64,000 bases of DNA from Mucilaginibacter sp. cycad4 (GCF_034263275.1 NZ_CP139559.1:558001-622000), one strand, 5' to 3'. Positions 43,036-51,071 are shown, counted from the stretch's first letter. Translations and numbers: made by a program. The notes: generated by a model from the letters alone, not told the origin.

Positions 43036-43459
43036 ACATATGAACTGGGGGAAAGGGATAGTAATAGGCATGCTGGCTTTTATGAGCTACATTGTAGCTA
43101 TGGGCGTTGCCATGTTCAGGCAGCCCGACGATGTCGATCCGCATTATTACGAAAAAGGGCTTGCGTTTAATGCCGATTACGATAAAGAGAAGCAGGTACT
43201 TAGCGATAAGGCACAGCCATCAATCAGCATTAACAACAATATCCTTTTAGTGAAGTTTGCAGGCCCTTCAAATGGAGCCGTAGATTTAAAACGCCCGGGC
43301 GACGGTAAAATGGACAAGCATATCAACCTGCAAAGCAATGCGGCAGGCAATGTTAATATCCCTCTGACTAATGCAAAGCGTGGCAGGTGGCAGCTTGTTT
43401 TCAATTGGGAAAGCAATGGCAAAAAATATCTGTATACCAAAGAAATATTTATACCATGA
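43028..43459 (+). CDS. ccoH: CcoH/FixH-family oxidase assembly protein
   Basis: 143 residues with an N-terminal membrane helix (GIVIGMLAFMSYIVAMGVAM). The FixH hallmark of a helix followed by DPHYYEKGLAFNADYDKE is present, then a periplasmic domain ending in a WQLVFNW strand. It assists cbb3 assembly or stability together with CcoI, CcoG and CcoS. It overlaps the genes on both sides, so it is tightly coupled within the operon. Confidence 0.92.
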   Translation: MIKHMNWGKGIVIGMLAFMSYIVAMGVAMFRQPDDVDPHYYEKGLAFNADYDKEKQVLSDKAQPSISINNNILLVKFAGPSNGAVDLKRPGDGKMDKHINLQSNAAGNVNIPLTNAKRGRWQLVFNWESNGKKYLYTKEIFIP

Positions 43460-44142
43460 GCACCAGTCAAATCGCTTTTTTTATAGGCTTGTTTGGCAGT
43501 GTTCACTGTATAGGGATGTGCGGCCCGCTCGCCTTCGCTATACCGGTTAACCACAGTAGTTTTTGGCTGTTGTTGTGGGATAAGTTGGTGTATAACCTTG
43601 GGCGTACTATAAGTTATGCAACCCTCGGGTTGATAACCGGGCTCATCGGTAAGCAATTGTGGCTTTCAGGTTTGCAGCAGGGGGTAAGCATCATTAGCGG
43701 GATACTAATTCTGCTGGCTGCTTTTTCGAGATTATGGAAGCTGAAAATTTACAAAGAAAGCAGGAGCGGCTGGCTGTTGAAGCCTTTTAACGCATTGCTC
43801 ACTTATGCGTTGCAGCACCGGGCGGGGCATTTGGTCATAGGATTGTTAAATGGCTTTTTACCCTGCGGTTTTGTTTACCTGGCCCTCATCGGTGCGGTAA
43901 ATACTTCATCAGTGGGTGCTTCTGTACAGTATATGGTTTGGTTTGGTTTGGGCACTCTGCCTTTAATGCTGGCCGTTACTGTGGGCAGCGGATTTATTAA
44001 CCAGGGCATACGCAGAAAGATGAACAGGGTGGTTCCCTATTTTATGCTATGCCTTGGTATTTGGTTTTTGCTGCGCGGGCTCGCTATGAATATCCCTTAT
44101 TTAAGCCCGCCATCGGCCAGCGCAACTGTTATTTGTAAGTAA
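43456..44142 (+). CDS. SafE/DsbD-like membrane protein (sulfite exporter TauE/SafE family, DsbD_2)
   Basis: A 228-residue inner-membrane protein with about six helices. It starts at the ATG that overlaps the ccoH stop (ATGA); the longer frame from 43387 lies inside ccoH. The conserved opening GLFGSVHCIGMCGPLAFA and later LLNGFLPCGFVYLALIG each carry Cys in a helix, as in DsbD_2/CcdA-like proteins. Members next to cco genes probably move copper or reducing equivalents for oxidase assembly. The database name 'sulfite exporter' is likely misleading here. Confidence 0.85.
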   Translation: MSTSQIAFFIGLFGSVHCIGMCGPLAFAIPVNHSSFWLLLWDKLVYNLGRTISYATLGLITGLIGKQLWLSGLQQGVSIISGILILLAAFSRLWKLKIYKESRSGWLLKPFNALLTYALQHRAGHLVIGLLNGFLPCGFVYLALIGAVNTSSVGASVQYMVWFGLGTLPLMLAVTVGSGFINQGIRRKMNRVVPYFMLCLGIWFLLRGLAMNIPYLSPPSASATVICK

Positions 44143-44203
44143 AGCCGGAGGGGCACTGATGAGCCGCCTGTTATTCTAAATAAACAAATATTAAATTAAT
44201 TAT

Positions 44204-45979
44204 ATGCACAGCTTTCATATACCTGTTTTAGGTTTGGGATACTCTGTTGATACACCACTAAAAGTGGCCCGATATGGTATCTCGTCCGTTGTTTCAATTG
44301 TTGATGATGAGCTCATTGAACGTATGCGGCGGTATCATTCAACTCAAGATGGTTTGCCATTTACGCCTATTTTAAAAAGCGGGCCCGACAGCCGGTCAAA
44401 ACGGATAACAGCCTATCTTAATTTATTAAACGAGCTGGTAAATAAGCAGTTTGAAGAACTTAAACAATTGCCGTTTAACCAGGGAATGGACATCGACCGT
44501 TACTTTGACCTGCTGCCCGAAGCTTCGGCTTTAAAACAGGGTTACGACCTGATGAACGATTATCCCGAGGGGGAACGTAAACAGATCTTTCAAAACCTTT
44601 TGCGGGCCAAAATGAGCAAAGGCGCTATTGACGTAAATATCATGGCCAAAGTTGACAAGATGAACTTTGATGCAGAGGGCAATTATACAGGCGATACCCA
44701 TACCGACGCGCTTGCTGCTTTAAAAGGTTTTGCTGAGAGTGACCTGGATTCATCAGTGGTGCTTTCGGCGGGGATGAACCCGAGGCTGTACAGTTACCTG
44801 GAAACTTTTAAGTGTTTTTATCCTGATGGCAATAACGAGCTCCGTAAACGGATCGTTTTAAAGGTGAGCGATTTTCGTTCGGCGCTGATCCAGGCTAAGT
44901 TTTTGGCAAAGAAGGGGCTGTGGGTATCGGAGTTCAGGATTGAATCGGGCCTGAATTGTGGCGGGCACGCTTTTGCTACTGATGGCCTGCTGCTTGGGCC
45001 GATCCTGGAAGAGTTTAAACAGAAAAGGGAAAATATGATGCACGAACTGCTTGCCCTTTATCAACCGGCACTTGCCGAAAGGGGGTTTACAGAGGCCGGT
45101 CCGTCGCAAAAGATCAGCGTACAGGGTGGGATAGGTACCATGCAGGAAGATTTTTTTTTGCGGGAGCATTACCAGATGGATGCCACCGGCTGGGGCAGCC
45201 CTTTTCTGTTGGTACCCGAAGCCACCAATGTTGATGAACATACGCTGCAACAATTGGCCGGTGCCGGGCATGATGATTTTTACGTAAGCTCATCATCGCC
45301 GCTGGGTATCCTGTTCAACAACTTCAGCAAAAGCTCGGGCGAAGAGCAACGACTTAGCAGGATAGCAAATGGCAGGCCGGGCAGCCCCTGCAACAAAAAG
45401 TATTTAGTATCAAATACCGAGTTTACCGAGCATCCCATTTGCACAGCATCACGTGAGTACCAGCATCTGAAAATAAAACAGCTAAAACAAAGTGAGCTGC
45501 CGGCAGATGAAATTCAAAAACAGATAGATGCCGTTACCGAAAAGGTTTGCTTATGTGAAGGGCTCTGTGCATCTGCATATATCAAAAACGATATCCTGAA
45601 GGCCCGGGAAAACAGGGCAGTAACCATTTGCCCGGGGCCAAATATCGCCTTCTTTTCAGGGGTTTATACGCTTGATGATATGGTTAGCCACATTTATGGC
45701 CGCATAAACCTGCTTGAGGCAACAACCCGTCCTAATATGTTTATCAATGAGCTGAACCTCTATATAGATTACCTTAAACAAGACATTTCGGACTATGTAG
45801 CAAACCTTAACGAAAAGAAAGGAAAATACCTGCTCAAATTCAAAGATCAATTACAGCAGGGCATTACATACTACAAACAACTGATCCCGCAAATAAGCAA
45901 CCAAACCCAGGATTACCTGGAGCGGATGCTGAAGGACCTGATCATATCAGAAGAGAAACTCCAATTGCTGAGTATCTAA
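44204..45979 (+). CDS. Conserved-looking 591-residue protein of unknown function with C-terminal cysteines
   Basis: I do not recognise the family. It is soluble, with no signal peptide or membrane helix. The first 40 residues (FHIPVLGLGYSVDTPLKVAR, then YGISSVVSIVDDELIE) look like the opening of an alpha/beta barrel. A middle part has helices and VSEFRIESGLNCGGHAFATDG, SVQGGIGTMQED and WGSPFLLVPEATNVD, suggesting a phosphate- or flavin-binding barrel. Residues about 400-490 carry several Cys (GSPCNKKY, HPICTAS, VCLCEGLC, TICPGPN), possible iron-sulfur ligands. A long helical C-terminus follows. It sits 61 bases after the cco operon and before a shared terminator with hemN, so a redox role in low-oxygen metabolism is inferred. 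Confidence 0.7.
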   Translation: MHSFHIPVLGLGYSVDTPLKVARYGISSVVSIVDDELIERMRRYHSTQDGLPFTPILKSGPDSRSKRITAYLNLLNELVNKQFEELKQLPFNQGMDIDRYFDLLPEASALKQGYDLMNDYPEGERKQIFQNLLRAKMSKGAIDVNIMAKVDKMNFDAEGNYTGDTHTDALAALKGFAESDLDSSVVLSAGMNPRLYSYLETFKCFYPDGNNELRKRIVLKVSDFRSALIQAKFLAKKGLWVSEFRIESGLNCGGHAFATDGLLLGPILEEFKQKRENMMHELLALYQPALAERGFTEAGPSQKISVQGGIGTMQEDFFLREHYQMDATGWGSPFLLVPEATNVDEHTLQQLAGAGHDDFYVSSSSPLGILFNNFSKSSGEEQRLSRIANGRPGSPCNKKYLVSNTEFTEHPICTASREYQHLKIKQLKQSELPADEIQKQIDAVTEKVCLCEGLCASAYIKNDILKARENRAVTICPGPNIAFFSGVYTLDDMVSHIYGRINLLEATTRPNMFINELNLYIDYLKQDISDYVANLNEKKGKYLLKFKDQLQQGITYYKQLIPQISNQTQDYLERMLKDLIISEEKLQLLSI

Positions 45980-46017
45980 AACAAAGAAACCGGGATCGAT
46001 TCCCGGTTTCTTTGTTT
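45979..46017. terminator. Bidirectional terminator between the cco-side operon and hemN
   Basis: A perfect 17-bp stem (45979-45995 with 46001-46017; AAACAAAGAAACCGGGA and its complement) closes a 5-base loop. A-rich and T-rich outer arms serve both directions. Confidence 0.9.
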
Positions 46018-46043
46018 AGCTAATAGTCGGTAATGTCAAAATC

Positions 46044-47411
46044 TTATCCCGTCATGCTGAATAACTGCGTGGCGGGCTTGTCGGCCCACAGGCGGGCATC
46101 AAGCGCCATACATATATTGCGTAAAAAGCGTTTACCCATGGGCGTAACAGTAATACACCATGAGTTTAGCTCAACCAGTCCGTCCTGTTCAAACTGGCGC
46201 ATGCGTTCCAGCCCCTCTAAAAAAGCTTCACTTGTTTCGTTATGCAGGTTCCAGCAGGTTTTGCCGTTACACATGATATTTAAAATATGCCTGCGAATGC
46301 TCAGATCATCTGTTGTAAGCATATGGCCTTTAAATGCCGGTAGCTGGCCGGCGTTAACCAATTGCAGGTATTCTTCAACATTTTTTACATTTTGGGCAAA
46401 GGCATACCAGCTATCGCTTATGGAAGATACGCCCAAGCCAATCATTAATTGGGTGTACTGATGGGTGTAACCCATAAAATTGCGGTGCAGCGTACCGTTT
46501 TGTTCGGCAAGGTAAAGGCTATCCGTAGGCAAGGCAAAATGGTCCATGCCAATTTCATGATAACCCAACGCCGTAAATAATTCGCGTCCGCATTCATACA
46601 AAGCCCTTTTTTCATTGGCATCGGGCAGGTCATTCTCGGTAAAACGGCGCTGGCCGGGTTTTATCCAGGGTACGTGGGCATAACTGTAAAAAGCAATCCT
46701 ATCGGGCATTAATTTCGCCACCTGGGCAATGGTATCCTTTAACCCGTTGAGCGTTTGAAGCGGGAGGCCATAAATCAGATCGAAGTTAACCGATGTATAC
46801 CCGATCCGTCGTGCCTGCTGGGTAACCAGCTTTACCAGTTCAAAACTCTGGATGCGGTTAATGATAAACTGAACCCTGGGGTCAAAATCCTGGATGCCGA
46901 GGCTTATCCTCCTGAAACCAAGATTGTATAAAACCTGTAAATGATCAACAGTTGTATTGGCGGGGTGTGCCTCAAAGCTAAACTCGGCCTGGGGATGGAT
47001 AGTTGATGAATTTAATATACCATTGATCAGTATGGCCAGGTGTTCGGGTTTAAAAAATGTAGGGGTGCCGCCACCAAGGTGTATTTCCCTGATAACGGGT
47101 TTGCTTTCAAATGTATTGAGGTACATGGCCCATTCCATCAAAACAGCTTTAATGTATGGCTCCTCCACCCGGTGGTTTTTGGTGATGCGGGTATTACAAC
47201 CGCAATAGGTGCACAGACTTTCGCAAAATGGCAGGTGGATATATAAGCTAATCCCGTCGCGGTCATTACTCTCCTTAAAAGAAACCGACACCGATTTTCG
47301 CCATTCCTCTTTGTCAAAACTTTCACTGTTCCAGTAGGGTACTGTAGGGTAACTGGTATAACGGGGAGCTGCAACGTTGTATTTATCAATAAGATGCTGG
47401 GGTATTTTCAT
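46044..47411 (-). CDS. hemN: Oxygen-independent coproporphyrinogen III dehydrogenase (HemN)
   Basis: A 455-residue radical-SAM enzyme that converts coproporphyrinogen III to protoporphyrinogen IX without oxygen. The [4Fe-4S] cysteines are Cys63, Cys67 and Cys70 (PFCESLCTYCGCNT). Family segments are RYTSYPTVPYW at the start, EIHLGGGTPTF, RISLGIQDFDPRVQ and the C-terminal LMIGLGVSSISDSWYAFAQN. It supplies haem for the cbb3 oxidase under low oxygen. It lies 6 bases behind the lactate dehydrogenase gene, so the two are one operon under the operator at 48528. Confidence 0.96.
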   Translation of the reverse strand: MKIPQHLIDKYNVAAPRYTSYPTVPYWNSESFDKEEWRKSVSVSFKESNDRDGISLYIHLPFCESLCTYCGCNTRITKNHRVEEPYIKAVLMEWAMYLNTFESKPVIREIHLGGGTPTFFKPEHLAILINGILNSSTIHPQAEFSFEAHPANTTVDHLQVLYNLGFRRISLGIQDFDPRVQFIINRIQSFELVKLVTQQARRIGYTSVNFDLIYGLPLQTLNGLKDTIAQVAKLMPDRIAFYSYAHVPWIKPGQRRFTENDLPDANEKRALYECGRELFTALGYHEIGMDHFALPTDSLYLAEQNGTLHRNFMGYTHQYTQLMIGLGVSSISDSWYAFAQNVKNVEEYLQLVNAGQLPAFKGHMLTTDDLSIRRHILNIMCNGKTCWNLHNETSEAFLEGLERMRQFEQDGLVELNSWCITVTPMGKRFLRNICMALDARLWADKPATQLFSMTG

Positions 47412-47417
47412 AAAATA

Positions 47418-48455
47418 TTAAGTTTTGGTTGTATCAACCGTTGATAGCTCGGCAGTTGCTTTGCAGTTTTTTGAACATACACACGCATTCCCGACGCACT
47501 TATTAGCCTGCCACTGATCAAGGTTTTTTATGGTTTGATTAGCTATTTGCTGCAATGCCTCATTGGTTAAAAATGCCTGGTGCGGGGTAATGAGCACATT
47601 TTTAAAGGTCATCAGTTTTTCCAGCAGCGGGTCCTTATCGGTATCATGTTGATGCTGCTCAAAAAACAGGCCTTTTTCTTTTTCATAAACATCAAGCCCC
47701 AGGTAACCTATTTTACCGGTTTCAAGGGCTTGTAATGCCGCTTCAGTATCAATTAAACCGCCGCGCGACGTATTCAGGAGCATCACGCCGTCTTTCATCA
47801 AAGCAAGGGTATCATCATTGACCATGTGATAGTTTTCGGGGCATAGGGGGGCATGTAATGAAATGATATCGGCCATAGAAAGTAATTGATCCATAGTCAC
47901 TTGTTCAACTCCCGGCAGGTTTGACTTATTAAGCGGATCGTAGCCGATAACGCTGCAGCCAAAGCCGTTAAAGATAGCGGCGACCGCCTGCCCTATATGC
48001 CCCAGGCCAATAATGCCAACTGTTTTTCCGGATAAATTAAAGCCCATAAGGCCGTTCAGCCTGAAGTCGAACAGGTGGCTATGGGCATTTGATTCGGTTA
48101 AATGTCTGTTCAGGGCAAGCGCCATAGCAATAGTATGTTCGGCAATAGCCTGCGGCGAGTATTCGGGTACGTTAGCCAGTTTTATATTGCGCAAAGCTGC
48201 TGTTTCCCTATCTATATGATCTGTACCGACCGACCGGGTAGCAATATATTTAACCCCAAGATCGGCCAGTTGATTGATTACATAGGCAGATACATCGTCG
48301 TTGGTAAAAACAACCACTGCTTCCTTACCTTCGGCATAAACCGCGGTTTCAGAGTTTAGCGGGTTAGATATAAGGGTAATGTCATGTTTTTTTTGATTCG
48401 CCCTGGCCAAAAATTCCTTTTCGAATGCCTTGATACTGTAAGCTACAACTTTCAT
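47418..48455 (-). CDS. ldhA: D-2-hydroxyacid (D-lactate) dehydrogenase with a Cys-rich tail
   Basis: 345 residues from the ATG at 48453-48455 (MKVVAYSIKAFEKEF). An earlier Met at 48479 lies in the promoter. The NAD-binding motif is GIIGLGHIGQAVA. The catalytic Arg is in NTSRGGLID, the Glu lies further on, and the His is in ITPHQAFLT. The pattern fits fermentative LdhA, which reduces pyruvate to D-lactate. The last 20 residues carry C-x4-C-x-C-x3-C (KCVGNACVCSKNC), an unusual possible metal or redox site. Co-transcribed with hemN. Confidence 0.9.
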   Translation of the reverse strand: MKVVAYSIKAFEKEFLARANQKKHDITLISNPLNSETAVYAEGKEAVVVFTNDDVSAYVINQLADLGVKYIATRSVGTDHIDRETAALRNIKLANVPEYSPQAIAEHTIAMALALNRHLTESNAHSHLFDFRLNGLMGFNLSGKTVGIIGLGHIGQAVAAIFNGFGCSVIGYDPLNKSNLPGVEQVTMDQLLSMADIISLHAPLCPENYHMVNDDTLALMKDGVMLLNTSRGGLIDTEAALQALETGKIGYLGLDVYEKEKGLFFEQHQHDTDKDPLLEKLMTFKNVLITPHQAFLTNEALQQIANQTIKNLDQWQANKCVGNACVCSKNCKATAELSTVDTTKT

Positions 48456-48527
48456 CTGTGTGCATTTTATATTAAACAAAACTACACGGATGATACCGGC
48501 AAAACCATGAGCGCGGTCAGTGATAAA

Positions 48528-48543
48528 AATGACCCTTATCAGT
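48528..48543. promoter_or_regulatory. CRP/FNR-type operator and promoter of ldhA-hemN
   Basis: AATGACCCTTATCAGT (core TGAC-CCTT-ATCA at 48530-48541) lies 75 bases before the ldhA ATG. On the minus strand TAGTTTTG at 48484-48477 is a full TAnnTTTG match and starts 51.5 bases from the operator centre. The operator overlaps the stop codon of the response-regulator gene. Confidence 0.82.
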
Positions 48544-49591
48544 TTCTCATCTTTACCAGCTTGTTAAGGTCTGTTATATTGATGGTTGCACCTTTCTTTT
48601 CTATCAGGCCTTCCTCTTTAAAATCAGAAAGCGTGCGGCTTACCGTTTCGGTAGCCATACCGGCCATTGATGCCAGTTCTTCCCTTGATATTTTAAACTC
48701 CTGTTTTTCGCCGTTTTGCTTGTTCAGCCTTACCAATACCTGCGCCAGCCGTTTCCTTACCGAATGATAGGCCAGTTCAATGAGCTGCTCTTCCTTTTCT
48801 TTGATATTGTTTGACAGTAATTTCAAAAACTGCCGGCCAAGGTCAGGATACCGGTCAAGCATGGTTAAAACGGTATCTTTCGGCAGCAGGCATATGGCCG
48901 CGTCCTCGGTTGCTTCGGCTGTTTCGCCATAAGCATCATCAAGCAACAGGGCATGTACGCCGAGGTAGTCATCGGCTTTGTATAAACCGGTCATCAGCTC
49001 CCTGCCGTCTTCGGCCAGTTTAAATGTTTTTATGCTGCCTTCCATCACCAGGTAAATTCCCTGCGGGGTATCGCCATCATAAAATAATACTTGTTTTTTT
49101 CTTATCTGTCTTATTTTCCGACTGGCTATCAGTGTATTTAACTCGGCCGCGCCGTTGCGCGAATTGCTGGCCAAATGCTCTATTTTTTGCAGCGACCTGC
49201 TAAAAAACGCTTGTTGTTTTTCTTTTTTGTTCAGCCTGCTATCAATAGCATTAAGCAATTCTATATCGTCAAAAGGTTTGGTAAGGTAATCATCGGCACC
49301 CATTTCCATTCCTTTTCTAAAGTCCACCCGTTCGGCCTTTGCGGTTAAAAATATAAAGGGGATATTGTCCGTTTCGGGCGATTTACTGAGCATGAACAAT
49401 ACGCCATACCCGTCAAGCTCGGGCATCATGATATCGCACAAAATAAGTTCCGGTTTATGCTTTATAGCGAGGTCGACACCAATTTTGCCATTACCGGCCT
49501 GCAATACCAGGTAGCCGGAAAGCTCCAGTATTTCAGCGGTGCTTTCCCTGATATCTGTATTGTCTTCAATAATGAGGATACTTTTTTTCAT
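48539..49591 (-). CDS. Response regulator with CRP/FNR output domain (receiver fused to FixK-like regulator)
   Basis: 350 residues. The receiver domain (1-120) has phospho-acceptor Asp53 in LCDIMMPELDGYG and the Lys of YLTKPFDD. A helical linker leads to a cyclic-nucleotide-type barrel (about 155-270, LFYDGDTPQGIYLVMEGSIK). The Crp-type helix-turn-helix at about 290-345 has ISREELASMAGMATETVSRT. Its recognition helix keeps the E-x-x-S-R pattern of FNR. No N-terminal cysteine cluster is present, so oxygen is not sensed by an iron-sulfur centre but by the partner kinase. It overlaps the kinase gene by four bases. This regulator is the natural candidate for the A[AG]TGAY-N4-RTCA operators. Confidence 0.93.
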   Translation of the reverse strand: MKKSILIIEDNTDIRESTAEILELSGYLVLQAGNGKIGVDLAIKHKPELILCDIMMPELDGYGVLFMLSKSPETDNIPFIFLTAKAERVDFRKGMEMGADDYLTKPFDDIELLNAIDSRLNKKEKQQAFFSRSLQKIEHLASNSRNGAAELNTLIASRKIRQIRKKQVLFYDGDTPQGIYLVMEGSIKTFKLAEDGRELMTGLYKADDYLGVHALLLDDAYGETAEATEDAAICLLPKDTVLTMLDRYPDLGRQFLKLLSNNIKEKEEQLIELAYHSVRKRLAQVLVRLNKQNGEKQEFKISREELASMAGMATETVSRTLSDFKEEGLIEKKGATINITDLNKLVKMRN

Positions 49592-50775
49592 GATTGCGAA
49601 AATGTGAGCGTGAATGATGTTCCGTAGTTAACTTTGCTTTCAAATTGTACTGTGCCATTGATGAGGCCCACGTAGCGGGCCACTATATTAAGACCGAGGC
49701 CGGTACCCGGGATATTGCCGGTATTGTGTGCCCGGAAAAAGGCTTCAAACAGGTGCTTCTGGTCACTTTCGGGGATGCCTATACCATTGTCCTTAACCAC
49801 AACAACCAGTTGATTGCGGGCCACCTCTGTGTTAAATTCAATAAAGGTATTTTCGCCCGAGTATTTGATGGCGTTGCTGATCAGGTTGATGATGCAATTT
49901 TTTAATAGCGCCGAATCCAATTTAAAAACACTGGTGGTACCGGTATGCTGATAAATGATGTTTTGGTTTTGTTTGGCTACCAGTTGCATTTCTTCGGTTA
50001 TTTCCTCACCAAATTTTACCAGGTTAAATTCGGTAAATAAGGGCTCCACCTTCCCGGCTTCGAGTTTTTCGAGCGACAGGAAATCATTCAGGATACCCGT
50101 AAGGTTACCTACCGACGTTTTTATTTTGGCGATGTGTTTGCTGATGTTAGGGCTGCTAAACTCCTGCGCGTATTTTTCAACAAGAATGGCCGAAAGCTGG
50201 ATACTGCTCAGCGGGGTCCTGAACTCGTGCGAGGCCATTGATACAAAACGGCTTTTCATCTGTCCAAGTTCTTTTTCTTTCTCTAACGACTGGCTAACTT
50301 CCTCTTTAGCCTGCAGCAATTCGGTTACCGAATGTTTTAAAGAAATTGTACGCTCCTCCACCAACTCTTCCAAATGATTGGCATAGTCCTTTAACCTTTC
50401 TTCCGCTTCCTTTTCACGTGTGAGGTCATGGATAAAACCGGTGTAGATCTTTCGGCCTGAAAACTGCACTTCGCTTACCCCCAGGCGGAAAGGGAATATA
50501 GAACCGTTCTTTTTTAACCCCTTAACTTCACGGCCGAAGCCTATAATATGCGGCTTGCCTGTATTTTGATAACGGTTTATATAGCCATCGTGCTGTTCTT
50601 TATCGGGAGGCGGCATTAAAACGGATACATTTTTACCAATTACTTCGCCGGGGCTATATTGAAACAGGTTACATGCTGCCGGATTGATAGACTCAATAAT
50701 TCCGTGGTTGTTTATGGTAATAATGCCGTCTATGGCATTTTCAATAATTGCTTTTAGCAGCGCGGCATTCTCCAT
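49588..50775 (-). CDS. FixL-like haem-PAS sensor histidine kinase
   Basis: A 395-residue cytoplasmic kinase without membrane helices. The PAS domain at about 1-120 matches the FixL oxygen-sensing domain. His62 in EQHDGYINRY corresponds to the haem ligand (His200 of Bradyrhizobium FixL), Arg68 to Arg206, and Arg82 in PHIIGFGRE to Arg220. A coiled coil at about 120-175 joins it to the kinase: His183 in SHEFRTPLSS, NLISNAIKYSGE, DNGIGIP, GTGLGLNI. A haem prosthetic group is inferred from these residues. Overlap with the regulator gene makes a two-gene FixL-FixJ/K unit next to ldhA-hemN and cco. Confidence 0.9.
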   Translation of the reverse strand: MENAALLKAIIENAIDGIITINNHGIIESINPAACNLFQYSPGEVIGKNVSVLMPPPDKEQHDGYINRYQNTGKPHIIGFGREVKGLKKNGSIFPFRLGVSEVQFSGRKIYTGFIHDLTREKEAEERLKDYANHLEELVEERTISLKHSVTELLQAKEEVSQSLEKEKELGQMKSRFVSMASHEFRTPLSSIQLSAILVEKYAQEFSSPNISKHIAKIKTSVGNLTGILNDFLSLEKLEAGKVEPLFTEFNLVKFGEEITEEMQLVAKQNQNIIYQHTGTTSVFKLDSALLKNCIINLISNAIKYSGENTFIEFNTEVARNQLVVVVKDNGIGIPESDQKHLFEAFFRAHNTGNIPGTGLGLNIVARYVGLINGTVQFESKVNYGTSFTLTFSQS

Positions 50776-50828
50776 CAGCGTTCCTTATTTATGACAAAGA
50801 TCACGAATGGATTTAGTGTTCAATATGA

Positions 50829-50878
50829 TACTTCTCACCATAAAAAGTGATCACGATCACTTTTTATGGTGAGAAGTA
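50829..50878. promoter_or_regulatory. 50-bp perfect inverted repeat with CRP/FNR core before the sensor operon
   Basis: Two 24-base arms are exact complements with only AC between them. The inner 16 bases, AGTGATCACGATCACT (50846-50861), fit the shared operator, 73 bases before the kinase ATG. On the minus strand GATCTTTG at 50802-50795 is a -7-like box at the common 51.5-base distance. It probably mediates autoregulation. The extra length could form a long hairpin or cruciform. Confidence 0.82.
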
Positions 50879-51037
50879 AAGTAGCCGGGCCATTAAACAC
50901 GATTGCCGGGACCTTTAAGCTTTAAAAAAGAAGGAAATATGCCGGGCATTTCTCTCGGGCTAAATGTGCCTTTATTGGGAAGGACGGGTAATAAAGCTTA
51001 GATCATAAGTTCTAAGTAACCAGATACCTGAAAAATT

Positions 51038-51071
51038 ATCGCCCCGTAAACGAATTTGTTTACGGGGCGAT
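51038..51071 (-). terminator. Terminator of the left susCD operon
   Basis: A 14-bp stem (ATCGCCCCGTAAAC and complement) with a 6-base loop. On the minus strand it is followed by a run of T. It lies 84 bases after the susD stop. The rest of 50879-51155 shows no gene. Confidence 0.85.
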
